Notes: generated from the letters alone by a model not told the origin. Counted from the first letter of the stretch, positions 24,891 to 37,639 are shown. The stretch is DNA of 64,000 bases from Acorus gramineus (GCA_030737835.1 CM060853.1:1492941-1556940); one strand, 5' to 3'. Numbers and translations: made by a program.

Positions 24891-24989
24891 TATCTCAATA
24901 TAAAATAATAAATAAAAGATGATGATGTGGCATAATCACAATATTGATATATGAGGAAGAAAAGAAGAAAGTTGAAAATCTTTACGTTT

Positions 24990-25500
24990 AGCAATATTGA
25001 TAGATAAGTCTTTTTGTGTTTGATTGTATTTTCATTGGGAAATGTAACAATTGGTTTTTTTGTTGATTGATTGGCTATGGATAAGTTGTTGATATAAAAT
25101 GTAAATGAATATTAATAAAATATGAAAAAAAAAATGATTTGACGTGTAGACAATATTAATTGAATAAAATGGATGAAATAACACAATTTCAGGATAACAT
25201 GAAATATCAATACCGGTTTATTCTCACATATTTTTATTTAATTATATTCACCCATTAATTTATTGCAAACAAACAGATTTTTGGGCTTATTCTACCATTC
25301 CTTCTCCCCTTATTCTATTACCCAAATATAGACATTTTGGTAGCTAGTTTGGCAAGAGGATAAATAATGGGATAAGAATATAAATGTGGGAACAAGTGGG
25401 AGAAGAATAATTTATCTCGTTTCATATAAAAATAATCAGGATAAAATGGATATTTGTCTCAATTTAAAATGAAAATACAGATATTGTGTTTCACCTAAAG
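24990..25500. repeat. Dispersed repeat copy (empty site for a MITE)
   Basis: Shares long stretches with 37640-38600: tttgattgt(a/g)tttt, aatgtaacaattg, aataacacaatttcaag/gga, ttctcacatattttta, cccattaatt. This copy has no MITE at the position where the other copy carries one, so it serves as an empty-site reference (25051-25059). Class unknown. It fills the gap between the two promoter copies. Confidence 0.65.
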
Positions 25501-25516
25501 TGTTGTTTTTCAATGC

Positions 25517-26240
25517 ACGAGTGGGGGGAAGAAGACAAAAACATCTGACCAAGTGATCCAAGCCTTCCGATTCGTGGGTCATTGTCAAAATTTTGATTTT
25601 TCATGTTAATATCTTGAAAAGATGTCGCCATCACCATCACTCCCACCCCAAAAAGAAACTGTAAACCCTAATTTTTTTAAATCAGTAAAATCATTTCGTA
25701 TAATTTTTTTTTATGAATTCTTCTACTATATATAGAACAGATAAAGATTTAATTAGATAAACAAATGAAACCAACATAATATTTTTTAATTTTAACATGG
25801 GAAAAAAAGGACCAAGAGAGAAGGGAAGGATGTGATGAGGAAGAAAAAAAAACAAAAAAAAGTAAAGAACAAAACAAAAAAGAGTGAAAAAAAAAAACAC
25901 TATTGGGTGAAAGTTTTTCTTGAATCACTAGAGAAAGAAGTGTTTACCATGGTTTTCTTGATTGTTGTTAACTCCATTTTTCTTTATCTTTTTGTCCATA
26001 TTCTTTGCCACTTTGGGCCACCACTCACAAATACATAATCTTTAGAATAAGAGCAAGGTTTGGGGAAGAGAGAAAAGAAGGGGGAGTAGAGGGTTGGTAT
26101 ATATTAAATCTATTTTAGTTTGGATAAAGACATAAATTATTCTGAGTTAGACAACTATTTCTATATAGATAATAAACTAGGCTTTATCTACACGCGATAT
26201 ATGTGTAAATAAAAAAAATAATTAAAAAAACTCCCCTCAA
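25517..26240. repeat. Promoter segment of ULP1-like gene, distal copy
   Basis: Second copy of 24181-24890, offset about 1335 bp. The telo-box is kept at 25663-25671, and gaagaagacaaaaacatctg and the downstream taactccatttttcttta text are nearly identical. Homology stops at about 26238, shortly before the solo-LTR nest. Confidence 0.75.
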
Positions 26241-29200
26241 CAAATACTCTCAATGTTTTTCAACTCATTTATATCCAATATAATTATCATGTTATGTGTT
26301 ACGTCCTAGGACGGCTGTCCTTGGAACGTAACGAATGAATATCAGTTTATCAATACCTGAGGTCAACAATGACTCCAACATACAAAGTAGCAAAGCAATG
26401 ATAAGTGATAGCTATCAAAATATACAAAAACGAAAACATAAGTCTATAACCCAAAAATAATATTCCAGACTTGAATACATAATTAATGTCATGTGAGAGC
26501 AAGTCTAATCCAAAAAAAAATACAACCTGTACGATAAGCACAATTATCAATACATAAATGTCATTAGGACTGCTGATAGCCTTACACTTACCGACTGAAA
26601 TACGGGATGCTCCACGCACGCAGGACCACGTCTCAAGGAAGCTCCAACTCCACGCCCAACTCAGTCCCGGGTAAAAGAAACAATATGCGAGGGGTGAGCT
26701 ACAAGCTCAGCAAGTGACAAGAAATCAAGCACCACGATAATAATGCAATTTCCTTCAAAGGAAAGATATGGGTGAAACTCATATTGATAACAATATCACG
26801 TGGTAGCATGACTTTATCTCACCCTCACCCTGGAGGGGGACTCTTGGGACTCTCGGGGAGAAACCAAACAATTAACCATAACGCATAGCATTAATGGATA
26901 ACACAATATTACAAGTCCATCCGCATTGAGGTATAGATACGCTGCGATGCCTCACTACACTGATAGACATAACAAACCCGAAGTATTCTCGACGGTCACA
27001 AATGTCAAGTGATAACGTGACCTCAACTCACCCTCACCCTAGCCCTCGAAGGGACGACCATAGGGACTCCTGGGGAAACGATCTAGTCTACACCCTTCAT
27101 CTTCCAATAGCCCTCTCCCGCATAGCCTCTACCTGGCAGCCTTCCATGATCGGTACATCTGTCATGTGGATATCACAATATACATTGGTAACACCTACAA
27201 GTGGCAGCACCACACAAGACGGCTTCAATGCCAAACAGCATCAACTCAAAGACAATGAAGGGGGGAACATTCCACATTCACAATACAATCCTTACGGATA
27301 ACCTACCCTTGGTGAGCACGTACCGATGCTAACAAGTTCTCTTGAACTCCTACACAGGTGCGTCGCTCAGACGTGAGGGAAATTATTTATCTCGCTCAGA
27401 ATTAAGCCAAGGAATGACCCTACAGGCGGGTCATACATGCGCCTAGCCCAAGTAAGCCTACCTTAATACCATAACCATCGGTTTAGGAAACACCGATGTC
27501 GCAATGAATTCTCTTAAATTTCATACGAGTGCATCACATGGATGCAATAACAATCATATCGCTCGCGCACTAGATAATGAAGTACAACCTGATAGCGGGT
27601 CATACCCGTGCCTATTTCGGATATGCCTTATTTGTCTAACATGCACACAATTATAATAGTAGAATTTCTATTGTTAGCAGATACATGAACCACATGCACA
27701 ATAACATAGCATTCAAGAATTGGTTATAATTACAATCATAAGTCATTCACGCAGTTCCACTATATATAAGATATGGCCTAACTACACATGCATATGAATG
27801 CAATTAACCATACATACATACAAGGTATAACTCAAGTCATTAATTATCATGCATTCTGGATAGCGCTCCTGATTACGAACTAAAAGAGGAGGGGTAAGAG
27901 CGATTTCACGCACAAGCAAGTGCATGCTCATAGTCCCAAGCGAACTGGAGTCTAAGTAGAAACCACCTCTACTTACCCAATTTGTGAAAGAAGTGAGGGA
28001 GAGAGAGAAAGCCTCATCATCTACTGAAATTGGTCATAGCTTTGCCCCAATAGTTATGGGTGCAATAGCCACACCACATTCTCATATCCACGACTAAGCA
28101 TGCACCCAATGATTGCCTTTAAAACCTAAGCATGGAATATAAACTAGTTAACTAGTAATTCATCAAGTGAGCATCAACCAATCACATGAATATAGATAAT
28201 AATGGATCATCTATGGCATGTTTATATTATACTTCATGTTATATATGGGATACATAGCTATTACAAGAAGGGTGTATATAAATATAGTTGTTTATACATG
28301 TAACATAACACATAAACAAATATATGGTAGAGTATGGGGTCCTATGCAAAATACGGGCTACATAGACGTATCTTGCAAGATAACTAGCATGTTATGGTTC
28401 AAATACGACCATACTACTTATCTACAAAGGTTAGGTATAGAAATGGTGCCCTACGGATGCGCGATGCATAATTATGCGCACCGAGCGCTTCTCGAAGGGT
28501 TAAATTGAACCACTCACTGATATTTAAGTTGTTGCGCATGAAAAACTAAAGGGACAGTGTGCAGGAAACACATGGGTGCGCGGACAGTAGCTCATGTTGG
28601 GTAGGACAGAATGCGTGCTAGACAGGGTAGGGCACGCGGTGGGCAGGGCAATATGCACACTAGACTAGGCAGGGCATGTGCTAGGCACAGAAGGTAGTAG
28701 GTAGCCTAGGCACACTGGCTGGGGACGCTACGGGGTAAGCTGGGCACGCTGGACAATGCACACAAGGCAGCAGCAGCAGGCGCACAGAGCACTCGCACAG
28801 GATAGCAAGGCGTGATGCGCGTAGGACAACATGCACGGGGGCAACAAGCACGTGAGCGGGTACGACGACGCCCCCAAACACACATACACAAACACAAGGC
28901 ATGTACCACTCAAATCCTAAGGAACAACAATAACGGGTGAAATGCAAAGAGGGGAGAGGAAAGCTCACCTAGAAAGAATGGGTCAAGAGATGGGGGCACT
29001 ACTACGCCCAAGCGCACACACCCTAACCATGCATCCCCTCCATCTCTTCCAATCACCTCCATCAATATTTCAACTTCCAAGCTTTACTGTCCCAATAATA
29101 AAAAGAGCAAAAAAAAGAGAGGAAGTGAGTGATAGAAGGCAAGAGTGGCCAAAACAACAAGGTGTACACACACACACTTTCACACACAAACACAAACCTT

Positions 29201-29492
29201 TTCTTCCTCCTCCACTTCCCTCTCTCACCAAAAGCACCTCCACGAATAAGATCCGAAACAAAAGGGGGTGTGGGAAAGCATTAGTCATGGTGACAGAGAG
29301 TGGGTGAAAGAAGAAGACCCATACAAGGCTCAAGATTAACAACATTCACCTTCTCTCTTACTTCCTCTTCTACACTTCTTCAAAGTGCCACCCAAAAAAG
29401 CACCAATGGAGAGAGAGATTGAGAGAAAATGAGAGGGAGAGAGTAATACAAGAGTAAGAGAGATGTGAGTGAAACTTTTTTTTTTGGGGGGA

Positions 29493-29688
29493 GGGGTGAG
29501 AACAAGAATAGGAGAAGGGGGTGAGGTTAGACCTTAGGCTCACCACACCCAACCATTAGCACCTATCGCCTAGGGAAGCGTGAGGGGACCACCACATCTT
29601 TAAAAAATATCCCACCAACCAAAACTCAGTAACAACCAAATCCGGATATGATTCAAAATTACATAATTATAAAAACTTACCAAAATTC
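29493..29688. repeat. 196 bp direct repeat, left copy
   Basis: Identical to 36090-36285 except for one base (cctatcgcc versus cctaccgcc). Both copies start with GGGGT at the border of the middle solo LTR. The sequence itself belongs to the outer solo LTR. Confidence 0.9.
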
Positions 29689-30699
29689 TACAGACTCGAT
29701 ACTCAATCATCTGTCATGTTAGAGCCAATATACACCAATAACAACTGAATATATACAACACGTGCTCAGCACGGAAATACAATACATACAGCCAAGAGGG
29801 ATGCTGATAACCTCTGGTACTCGCGGAACGTGGCGCTGCTCCGCTACTGAAGAAATCCCTCGGAAAGCTCCAACTGCTGCTCTGGCTTTAGCTCAGGCTC
29901 AGTGACCACTGGGGAAAAACATGTGCGAGGGGTGAGCCACACGCTCAGTGAACAGCACAACCCACGCATCACAGACAATATTTACCAATATTCCATTATT
30001 TTATCCAGTCTCCAAGACATAACAACATAAACCAGTGGTTCGTACTTCGCCGAACCACCACATCCTCACCCTCACCCATCAATGGGTGACATAGGCTATT
30101 GGGACTGATAATCATCTATTCACAAATCCAGCGGGTCGCTCATCGCCAACCCACTACACCCTCACCCTCACCCTCAACGGGTGACATAGGATTTTGGGAC
30201 TGACTAGGCTGTTGGTCACCCTTAGTCCACCGATAGTCTCTCCCTCCACTCCGTAGGCCGCCTGGTCTACTCCCACATTCAGCACAGTCCGAAACCAAAT
30301 CAGGAGGTGCCTACTAATGGGAGCCCTCTGTCAGGAAGGCCCTGTCTAACGCTGGGGGTAGCCTCTATCGAATCCAACGCAGGGAACAGAACAGCCTATC
30401 CATACGCATATGATCCATTCGGATCCGCCAACTACATATCATTACAACTCAAATGTCATGAATTCCTCTGAATTCAACCAGGTGCATCATCAAGATGCGG
30501 GAACATGTACAAAAATCAGTAAGGCTGGAATATCATTGGGGGAAAGAAACTCGGAAGGGCGGCGTGAGTTCCCGTTATAGGATACCCCGACAACCAAACA
30601 AGGAACACGGAGTACCCTAACCCGGGTCTCACCGCTGTCCTTGCAAGGCCCCTCTCCTATAATATCTACCAACTATACTAATAATTATACCAATCATAC

Positions 30700-33600
30700 T
30701 GTTATATATGTGTCACTTTTAACCTGTTGGTAACCGTTAGAGCGTTCTGGCAGTTTTCGGTTTTTACCGGTTTTTTTCGATCGGAACCGCTTATTTTTGG
30801 ACTGTTAGCTATTGTCCGAGTTAGAGGACTCCGATTGAAAATCTAACTGCATATTTGGTGTCCTGGTGCCATTTCTGACCTCCCACGAAAATTTCATCGA
30901 ATTCTGGCATCGTTTGCAAAAATTTCGCAGTTCCGGGGCGTATCCGGGTTTTTAAGTGACTTGTTAATAAAAGGAAATCAAATAAAACAAAAAGGCACTA
31001 TTCATCGTCTCTCCCGACGTGATCCCTCTCTCCTCTCTCTCGTTTTTCACCCTTTCAAGCCCCCTAGACCCCTCGAAATCGAAAACCCAAAGCACGGGAA
31101 GTGTAGATCGGGTCCCGATCTACACACCGGTGTCTTCAAATCCGAGTTCCGACGACTCTAGCCACTCCGTCCCCCTCTCTTTGTCCTCTGTTTTGGCCCG
31201 GTTCGAAGGCCGTGGTAGATCGGGGCGTAAGAGAGCCTTTGGGAAAGGTTTCGGCGCGCGGAGAGCGTCCGGACTTCGCCTCCTCCCCTCGGTAAGGTCC
31301 TTTCCTTCACTTTTCTTGCATAGATGTATGCTAGGAGTGGGGTTTTTGTGATTGGGGGTGGTCGGCGGCTGTGGGGGTCATCGGAGGGCGGTCGGGGGTG
31401 GTTGGAAGGTGGTGGTGGCGCTCGGGCAGCGGCAGATCGTCCGGGCCGAGCAGCAGCAGCAGCAGCAGCCCCGGGCGGCGCCAGGTCGGGTGCGCGCGGG
31501 CGCGCGGCGTGCGCGCGAGGGCGCGCGGGCCTGGTGCAGGGGCTGGTCGGCCTGGGCGAGCAGGGGCTGGTCTGGGCGCGCGCGGAGGGCGCTGGCGCGG
31601 CAGGCTGAGCGCGGGGCGCGCGCGGAGGGCGCTGGCGCGGCAGGCTGAGCGCGAGGTGCTGGCGGAGGGGCTGGCGGAGGTGCGTGGCGGTGCGCGGAGG
31701 CCGCGGCGAGGCCGTGGCGGTGCGCGGAGGCTGCGGCGAGGCCGTGGCGGTGCGCGGAGGGCGCGGTGAGGCCGCGGTGGTGCGCGCGAAGCGCGGCGAG
31801 GTGCGGCAAGGCGTGCGAGGTGCGTGCGAGGTGCGTGCGAGGTGCGCGCGAGGTGCGGCAAGGCGTGCGAGGTGCGCGCGAGGTGCGGCAAGGTGTGCGA
31901 GGTGCGTGCGAGGTGTGCGCGAGGTGCGGCAAGGTGGCGGAGGTGCGCGCGGGGTGCGCGCGAGGCGGGGCACTGCGGGTGCGCGCGGGGTGCTCGCGGA
32001 CCGGCGCAAGGCGTGCGGGGCCCGCGGCGGCGCGTCCGGGCAGTCGGGTGGCCGTGCGGGCGGTGGCCGGCCGTGCGGGTGGTTGCCGGGGGCCGTGCGG
32101 GTGGTTGCCGAGGCCGCGGGTAGTTGTTGTGGGTTTTGGGGTGGTTATGTATGTATTTAATGATAATTGTGGATTAATACTAACCAGTGAATGTCTGTCT
32201 TGCAGATCTAGACGGACGGTCGCGCGTCGACCCAGATACTGGTGAGTGGGACAATCCAACCCAGTAGAGAGGTGTTATACGCACTTGGGCGTATACCGAC
32301 CTCTCCTGGGGCGACATGGATTATATTAACCTGTAATAACATGTATTGCATGTGAGCATGATGAAAATGTAGAATGCATGCTACCCTAGACTCTGTATGT
32401 TAGGGACTTACACCCTTAGGATACGTGTAAGAGCCATGCATCATGCCTCCTGTTTTCATGATAGGAAGCCTTGGCCTATGCATGTGCCCTACTAGTTTAT
32501 TTATTAAATTAAATTAAATACTAGTGTGTTAGATTCATGCCCATGATAATATGGTTTGTATAATTAATAGCATGCTTAGAGAATGTTATAGGGGAGGGGC
32601 CTAGCGAGGACAGCGGTGAGACCCGTGTTAGGGTACTCCGTGTTCCTTGCATGGTTGGCGGGTTGTCCCACATCGGGACCCCAGGTTACCCTCCCCAGGT
32701 CTCTTTTCCTCATATTATTCTGTATGTTCCCCGCATCTTGGATATGCGCCCTGGAGGGAATTCTGATGAATTCATGGCACTATAGAGAATATTATAACCT
32801 CGGGGTTATAATATATGTTTCCCCGCATCTTGGTTATGCGCGCTGGTGGAATTCTGAGGAATTCGAGACATTAGAGTGATAGACTTGTGCTGTCAGCGGA
32901 TCCGAGTGGATCATATGCGATGGATAGGCTGTTCTGTTGCCCTGCGTTGGATCCTTTAGAGACTACCTCGGCGTTAGACAGGTTGTCCCGTGCAGGGGCT
33001 CCCACTAGTAGGCGCCTCCTGGTTTGATGAAGGACTGTGCTGAACATGGGAGTGGCCAAACAACCGCGGAGTGAGGAGAGACTATCGGTGGACCAAGGGT
33101 GACCAACAGCCTAGTCAGTCCCAAAATCCTATGTCACCTTTGGAAAGGTGAGGGTGAGGGTGTAGTGGGTTGTCGATGAGCGACCCACTGGTTTTGTTTA
33201 TGAATGTTTATCAGTCCCAAAATCCTATGTCACCTTTGGAAAGGTGAGGGTGAGGGTGTAGTGGGTTGTCGATGAGCGACCCACTGGTTTTGTGAATGTT
33301 TATCAGTCCCAAAATCCTATGTCATCTTTGGAAAGGTGAGGGTGAGGGTGTAGAGGGTCGGCGATAAGCGACCCGCTGGTCTTGTTTATTGATGATAGTT
33401 AGTCCCAAAATCCTGAGTCCCCTGTTGAGGGGTAAGGGTGAGGGTATGATCTGGATTGGATAAATGGTTATGTTGTTCCTGCCCCTTTGAGGCGGGATGA
33501 ATGGCTGGATTAATATGTTGTGGTCAATATTGTCTGTGATGCATGGGTTGTGCCGTTCACTGAGCGTGTGGCTCACCCCTCGCATATGTTTTTCCCCAGT

Positions 33601-34006
33601 TGCCACTGAGCTGGAGCTGGAGCCGGAGCAGCAGTTGGAGCTTTCCGAGGGATTTCTTCAGTAGCGGAGCAGCGCTACGTCCGCGAGTACCAGAGGCTAT
33701 CAGCATCCCTTTCCTTGGCTGTATGTATTGGATTTCCGTGCTGAGCACGTGTTGTATATATTCAGTTGTATTTGTATATATTGGCTCTCACAGGACAGAT
33801 GATTGTGTATCGAGTCTGTAGTATGTTTTATTTACAGACTCAGTCTTTTGCTTCCGCATTAGGTGTATATATCATGTCAGCTTCTTGTCATTGTGTGTCA
33901 TTCTGTTTATTGTGTATGATATATATTGTTGACCTCCTGTGTAGGTTTCTGATATGATATGTATACATTTGCCGCGTTCCGGGGTTGGCCGCCCTGGGGC
34001 GTGACA
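30700..34006 (+). mobile_element. Inner solo LTR (E1), same family, looks whole
   Basis: Plus-orientation solo LTR of 3307 bp. It begins TGTTATATATGTGTCAC and ends GGGGCGTGACA, with a perfect 5 bp target duplication CATAC at 30695-30699 and 34007-34011. In order it contains: an upstream block with atattcatcg-like leader text and pyrimidine runs, a donor-like cgGTAAGG at about 31290, the GC-rich core, an acceptor-like cttgcag at about 32205, a zone with repeated gtgagggtgagggtgtag units (33130-33440), and the 3' part. No protein domains. It is the youngest of the three. Confidence 0.82.
31440..32130 (+). repeat. GC-rich tandem core of E1
   Basis: About 700 bp of CpG-dense DNA built of short variable units such as ggtgcgcgcgaggtgcggca and ggcgtgcgaggtgcg. 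Long open frames appear here in several frames on both strands only because stop codons are rare in such DNA. They have Arg/Ala/Pro-rich low-complexity products and are not counted as genes. Confidence 0.85.
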
Positions 34007-34599
34007 CATACAATCATTACTTATAATATTATTGGGACTAGGACCTTGGGAGGGCAGCCTGAGGTCCCGATACAGGACATCCCGACAACCAAACAAGGAA
34101 CACGGAGTACCCTAACACGGGTCTCAACGTTGACCTCGCAAGGCTCCTCCCTATAATATTATCCTAAGGCATGCGATCTAACAGATACCAGCATTTAATT
34201 TAATAAATAAAACTAGTAGGACGCATGCATAGGCCGGGGTTTCCTAGCATGAAAACCAGGGGACATGCTGCATGGCTCATACGCATATCCTATGGGTGCA
34301 AGTCCCTAACATAAAAGCCTAGGGTAGCATGCATTCTACATTTTCATCACACAAGCATGGATTACATATTATTTGCAGGTAATATTTATCCATGTCGCCC
34401 CAGGAGAGGTCGGTATACGCCCAAGTGCGTATAACACCTCTCTACTGGGTTGGATTGTCCCACTCACCAGAATCGGGGTCGTCGCGCGACCGTCCGTCTA
34501 GATCTGTAAGACAGACAATCAATATGGTGAGTTAAAATCCATAAATACTACAAAAATACATAAACCCATAATTAAACTCCCAACACTCGGGCAAACGTG

Positions 34600-35330
34600 C
34601 ATACGACCCGCACGCACGCTAGCCCGAGCACTCCGACAACCACCCGCACGGCCGGCCACCACCCGCACGGCCACCCGACCGCCCGGACGCGCCGCCGCGC
34701 CTCAGCCCGCGCACTCCGCGCACCGCCCGGGGCTCCGCGCGTCCACCGAGCCCAGCCGCGGCAGCCCGCACGCGCCCCGCACGCCGTGCGCTGGCCCGCG
34801 AGCACCCCGCACGCCCCCGCGCGCACCCCGCGCGCACCTCCGCCGCCTCGCCGCACCTCGCACGCACCTCCGCCACCTCGCCGCACCTCGCGCGCACCTC
34901 GCACGCACCTCCGCCACCTTGCCGCACCTCGCGCGCACCTCCACGGCCTTGCCGCGCCCCGCGCGCACCACCACGGCCTCGCCGCACCCTCCGCGCGCAC
35001 CACCACGGCCTCGCCGCGCCTCCGCGCGCACCCCGCGCTCGGCCACCACCTCGCGCACGCACGCCTAGCACCTGCGCGACCAGCTCCTCGCGCACCAGCC
35101 CGCCCAGCACCTCGCGCACCAGCTCCTTGCGCTCGCTGCCCGCTGCCTGAGGCCCCCAGCACGCCTGCACGACCGGCACAGCACGCCTGCACGACCAGCA
35201 CAGCACGCCACCCGCGCGCGCCAGCTTGCACGCCGCGCGCACGCGCGCCCGCGCACGCACGCGCGCATGACCGCGCGCGCCCAGCCTGCGCGCTGCTGCT
35301 GCTCTGCCTGCTGCCCGAGAACACCCCCCA
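34600..35330 (-). repeat. GC-rich tandem core of E2
   Basis: Minus-orientation counterpart of 31440-32130 with the same kind of units (cgcacctcgcgcgcacctc). Together the two cores form a broad inverted repeat separated by about 2.5 kb. Confidence 0.85.
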
Positions 35331-36089
35331 CCAGCCCGAGACCACCCCCTACTGCCCGAGACCACCCAAACCACCACCCACCGACCTCCGACCACCTCCA
35401 CCGCCCCCCGAAGGCTATCCACAGCCGCCGACCACCCCTCATACACAGATCCACATTCCTAGCATACATCTATGCAAGAAAAGTGAAGAAATAGGGCTTA
35501 CCGAGGGGAGGGAGCGAAGTCCGGACGCTCTCCGCGCGCCGAAACCTTTCCCAAAGGCTCTCTTACGCCCCGATCTATCACGGCCCTCCATTTGGCTCGA
35601 AACAGAGGAGAGAGAGGGGAGGTCGGGGAGGCTAGAGTCGTCGGAATCGGGATTTGAAGGCACCGGGGTGTAGATCGGGACCCGATCTACACTTCCCGTG
35701 CTTTGGGTTTTCGATTTTGAGGGGTCTAGGGGGCTTGAAAGGAAGAAAAACGGAGAGGGGAGAGAGAGATCTCGACGAGGAAGACAATGAATAGTGCAAA
35801 GATATTTTTTTGATTCCTTTTAAGTAGAGCGCGACTTAAAAACCCGGATACGCCCCGGAACTGCAAAATTTTTGCAAACGATGCCAGAATTCGATGAAAT
35901 TTTCATGAGAGGTCTAAAATGGCGCCAGGACACCAAATATGCAGTTAGATTTCCAATCGGAGTCCTCTAGCTCAGACGATAGCTAACAGTATGAAAATAA
36001 GCGGTTCCGATCGAAAACCCTAAAAATTTTTAAAACTGCCAGGACGCTCTAACGGTTACCAGCAGGCTAAAAGTGACACAAGTATAACA

Positions 36090-36285
36090 GGGGTGAGAAC
36101 AAGAATAGGAGAAGGGGGTGAGGTTAGACCTTAGGCTCACCACACCCAACCATTAGCACCTACCGCCTAGGGAAGCGTGAGGGGACCACCACATCTTTAA
36201 AAAATATCCCACCAACCAAAACTCAGTAACAACCAAATCCGGATATGATTCAAAATTACATAATTATAAAAACTTACCAAAATTC
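36090..36285. repeat. 196 bp direct repeat, right copy
   Basis: Near-identical partner of 29493-29688. This copy runs straight on into the remainder of the outer solo LTR (aattcgatgaaaatt), so it is probably the original sequence and the left copy the duplicate. Confidence 0.88.
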
Positions 36286-36447
36286 GATGAAAATTTACAA
36301 GTAGGCCAATGTCAATATTAGGATTAATAATATGCATTTAAAATTTTAATCAGAGTGTTTAAACTCATGCAGATAATTAAAATTCAAAATTTTAACGACT
36401 CCAATAGCCAGAAACAGGACACGGATTGACACAAACAAAACATTATG

Positions 36448-37639
36448 CATATATAATTGATATATTGAAAATTTATTTTTAAATAAATTGTTCGTAAAAT
36501 TTAATATAAAGTTATATATAAAAGAGATATAGTAAAACATTGCACACAAATTACAATCACTAAGAATATAATTATAATTGTTTGCCTATTCTTCAACATT
36601 TTGAACTTTATGTTCATAGATAGCTCCAAATCTATCAATTGATATTTGAGATCAAATGTAGAGTGTGTTGAATCATCAATACATTAAAAAAAATGAAATC
36701 TTGCAGAGTCTGTAAAATATAAAAGGCTATTCGTATGATAAATTCTTATATATTCAACATATAATTCGTACTAATTAAAAGAATAAAATTCACATGCCAA
36801 ATTGGACAGGCAACAATAGATTCTTCGTCCTTCCCTACGTTCTTGACCAGAAGTGAGAACCAAATATTCACCCTTCTTAAAACGACATGTGGACTAAAAA
36901 ATGCATGACGTGTAAGCTGAGAATTATATGCGTTGGATAACTAAATAGAGTTTGCAAGCAAAGTTAGATCCTTTAGAAAACACAAAAATATAGTCATAAG
37001 CATAAAGCAAAAAAATATGGTTGGTTCATGCATTTTATCAAGCACATCAACGGCATAAGAAGATGAGACTAACCATTTCCGACATCGAATTGACTTTGGG
37101 GATCAATGGACAAGATAGGTGTAGAAAATGAGAATCAATAGAGTTATACCAAACACACACAATAGCCTTATGAAAAAGGGAGAAATCCAAAACAACGATA
37201 AATGAGTATTTATAATGGCAAAGAAGTGGCCAATGGATCAGGAAGAGCTACTCTTCAACGTTTGAATTCCCAACGGTCGAAATCTATAAATGCTCAGGTG
37301 GGTGGGGGTGCAGTAAAGAACATGATCAGCTTAAATAGGAAGGGTATTTATGTTTTTTCAATATACATGAGATTATTTGCATTATTTCAAAATTCAAATA
37401 TGTTAGATAGTTAAGATAACAAAATATGTTGTGAAGAGTCTAATTCTGTAAGGATTATTTAACTTGGGGGTGATTCGGTATTTTGTCTGTGTTTACATGG
37501 GATTATTTGGATTCAGAGAAAATACAAGGGTTATATGGATTTTTATATGTTTGGAGGGGGTTACATGGATTTTTTTCATATATTAAACCCATTTTTGTTT
37601 AAATAGAGACATTAATTATTTCTTAATATAGATACTAAA
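36448..37639. other. AT-rich intergenic DNA, nothing assigned
   Basis: No gene, splice-supported frame or recognised transposon. 37440-37600 repeats the 'ttatatggattttt / gggggttacatgg' wording found in the foldback MITEs of this window and may be an arm of a decayed member. Confidence 0.4.

Larger units (their letters stand above)
29689..36089 (-). mobile_element. Middle solo LTR (E2), same family
   Basis: Minus-orientation copy of the same family as E1 and E3. It spans 29689-30699 and 34007-36089, split by E1. Its 5' terminus (TGTTATACTTGTGTCAC, read on the minus strand from 36089) matches E1's. It is flanked by 196 bp direct repeats instead of a simple 5 bp duplication, and it is not complete at the left. 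It has a partial internal duplication around the point where E1 inserted. Non-coding. Younger than E3, older than E1. Confidence 0.75.
26297..36442 (-). mobile_element. Outer solo LTR (E3) of a long-LTR retrotransposon family
   Basis: Fossil LTR-retrotransposon remnant in minus orientation. Its ends are TGTT...AACA in its own orientation, and it is flanked by a perfect 5 bp target duplication TTATG (26292-26296 and 36443-36447). Without the material inserted in it, it is about 3.55 kb. There are no internal coding domains and no second LTR, so it is a solo LTR left by recombination. Superfamily not determined. It holds the oldest, most diverged copy of the GC-rich core (about 28560-28900). 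A smaller copy of the family, E2, interrupts it. Confidence 0.75.

Noticed and set aside
24507-26038. Two similar open frames (24507-24701 and 25832-26038) sharing EKEVFT(I/M)VFLIVVNSIF
   Set aside because: Their likeness follows from the promoter-segment duplication. They start in A-runs and have no homologue I know, so they were not called as genes.
28681-28968. Cys-rich minus-strand open frames
   Set aside because: They fall in the diverged GC-rich core of the outer solo LTR and have no domain.
31158-32259. Long open frames (up to about 290 codons) on both strands
   Set aside because: They lie in CpG-rich tandem repeats where stops are rare. Products are Arg/Ala/Pro low-complexity, frames overlap on both strands, and the region is a solo LTR core.
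34572-35673. Open frames up to about 358 codons in the second GC-rich core
   Set aside because: Same reason as the first core: composition-driven, overlapping frames on both strands, no domain.
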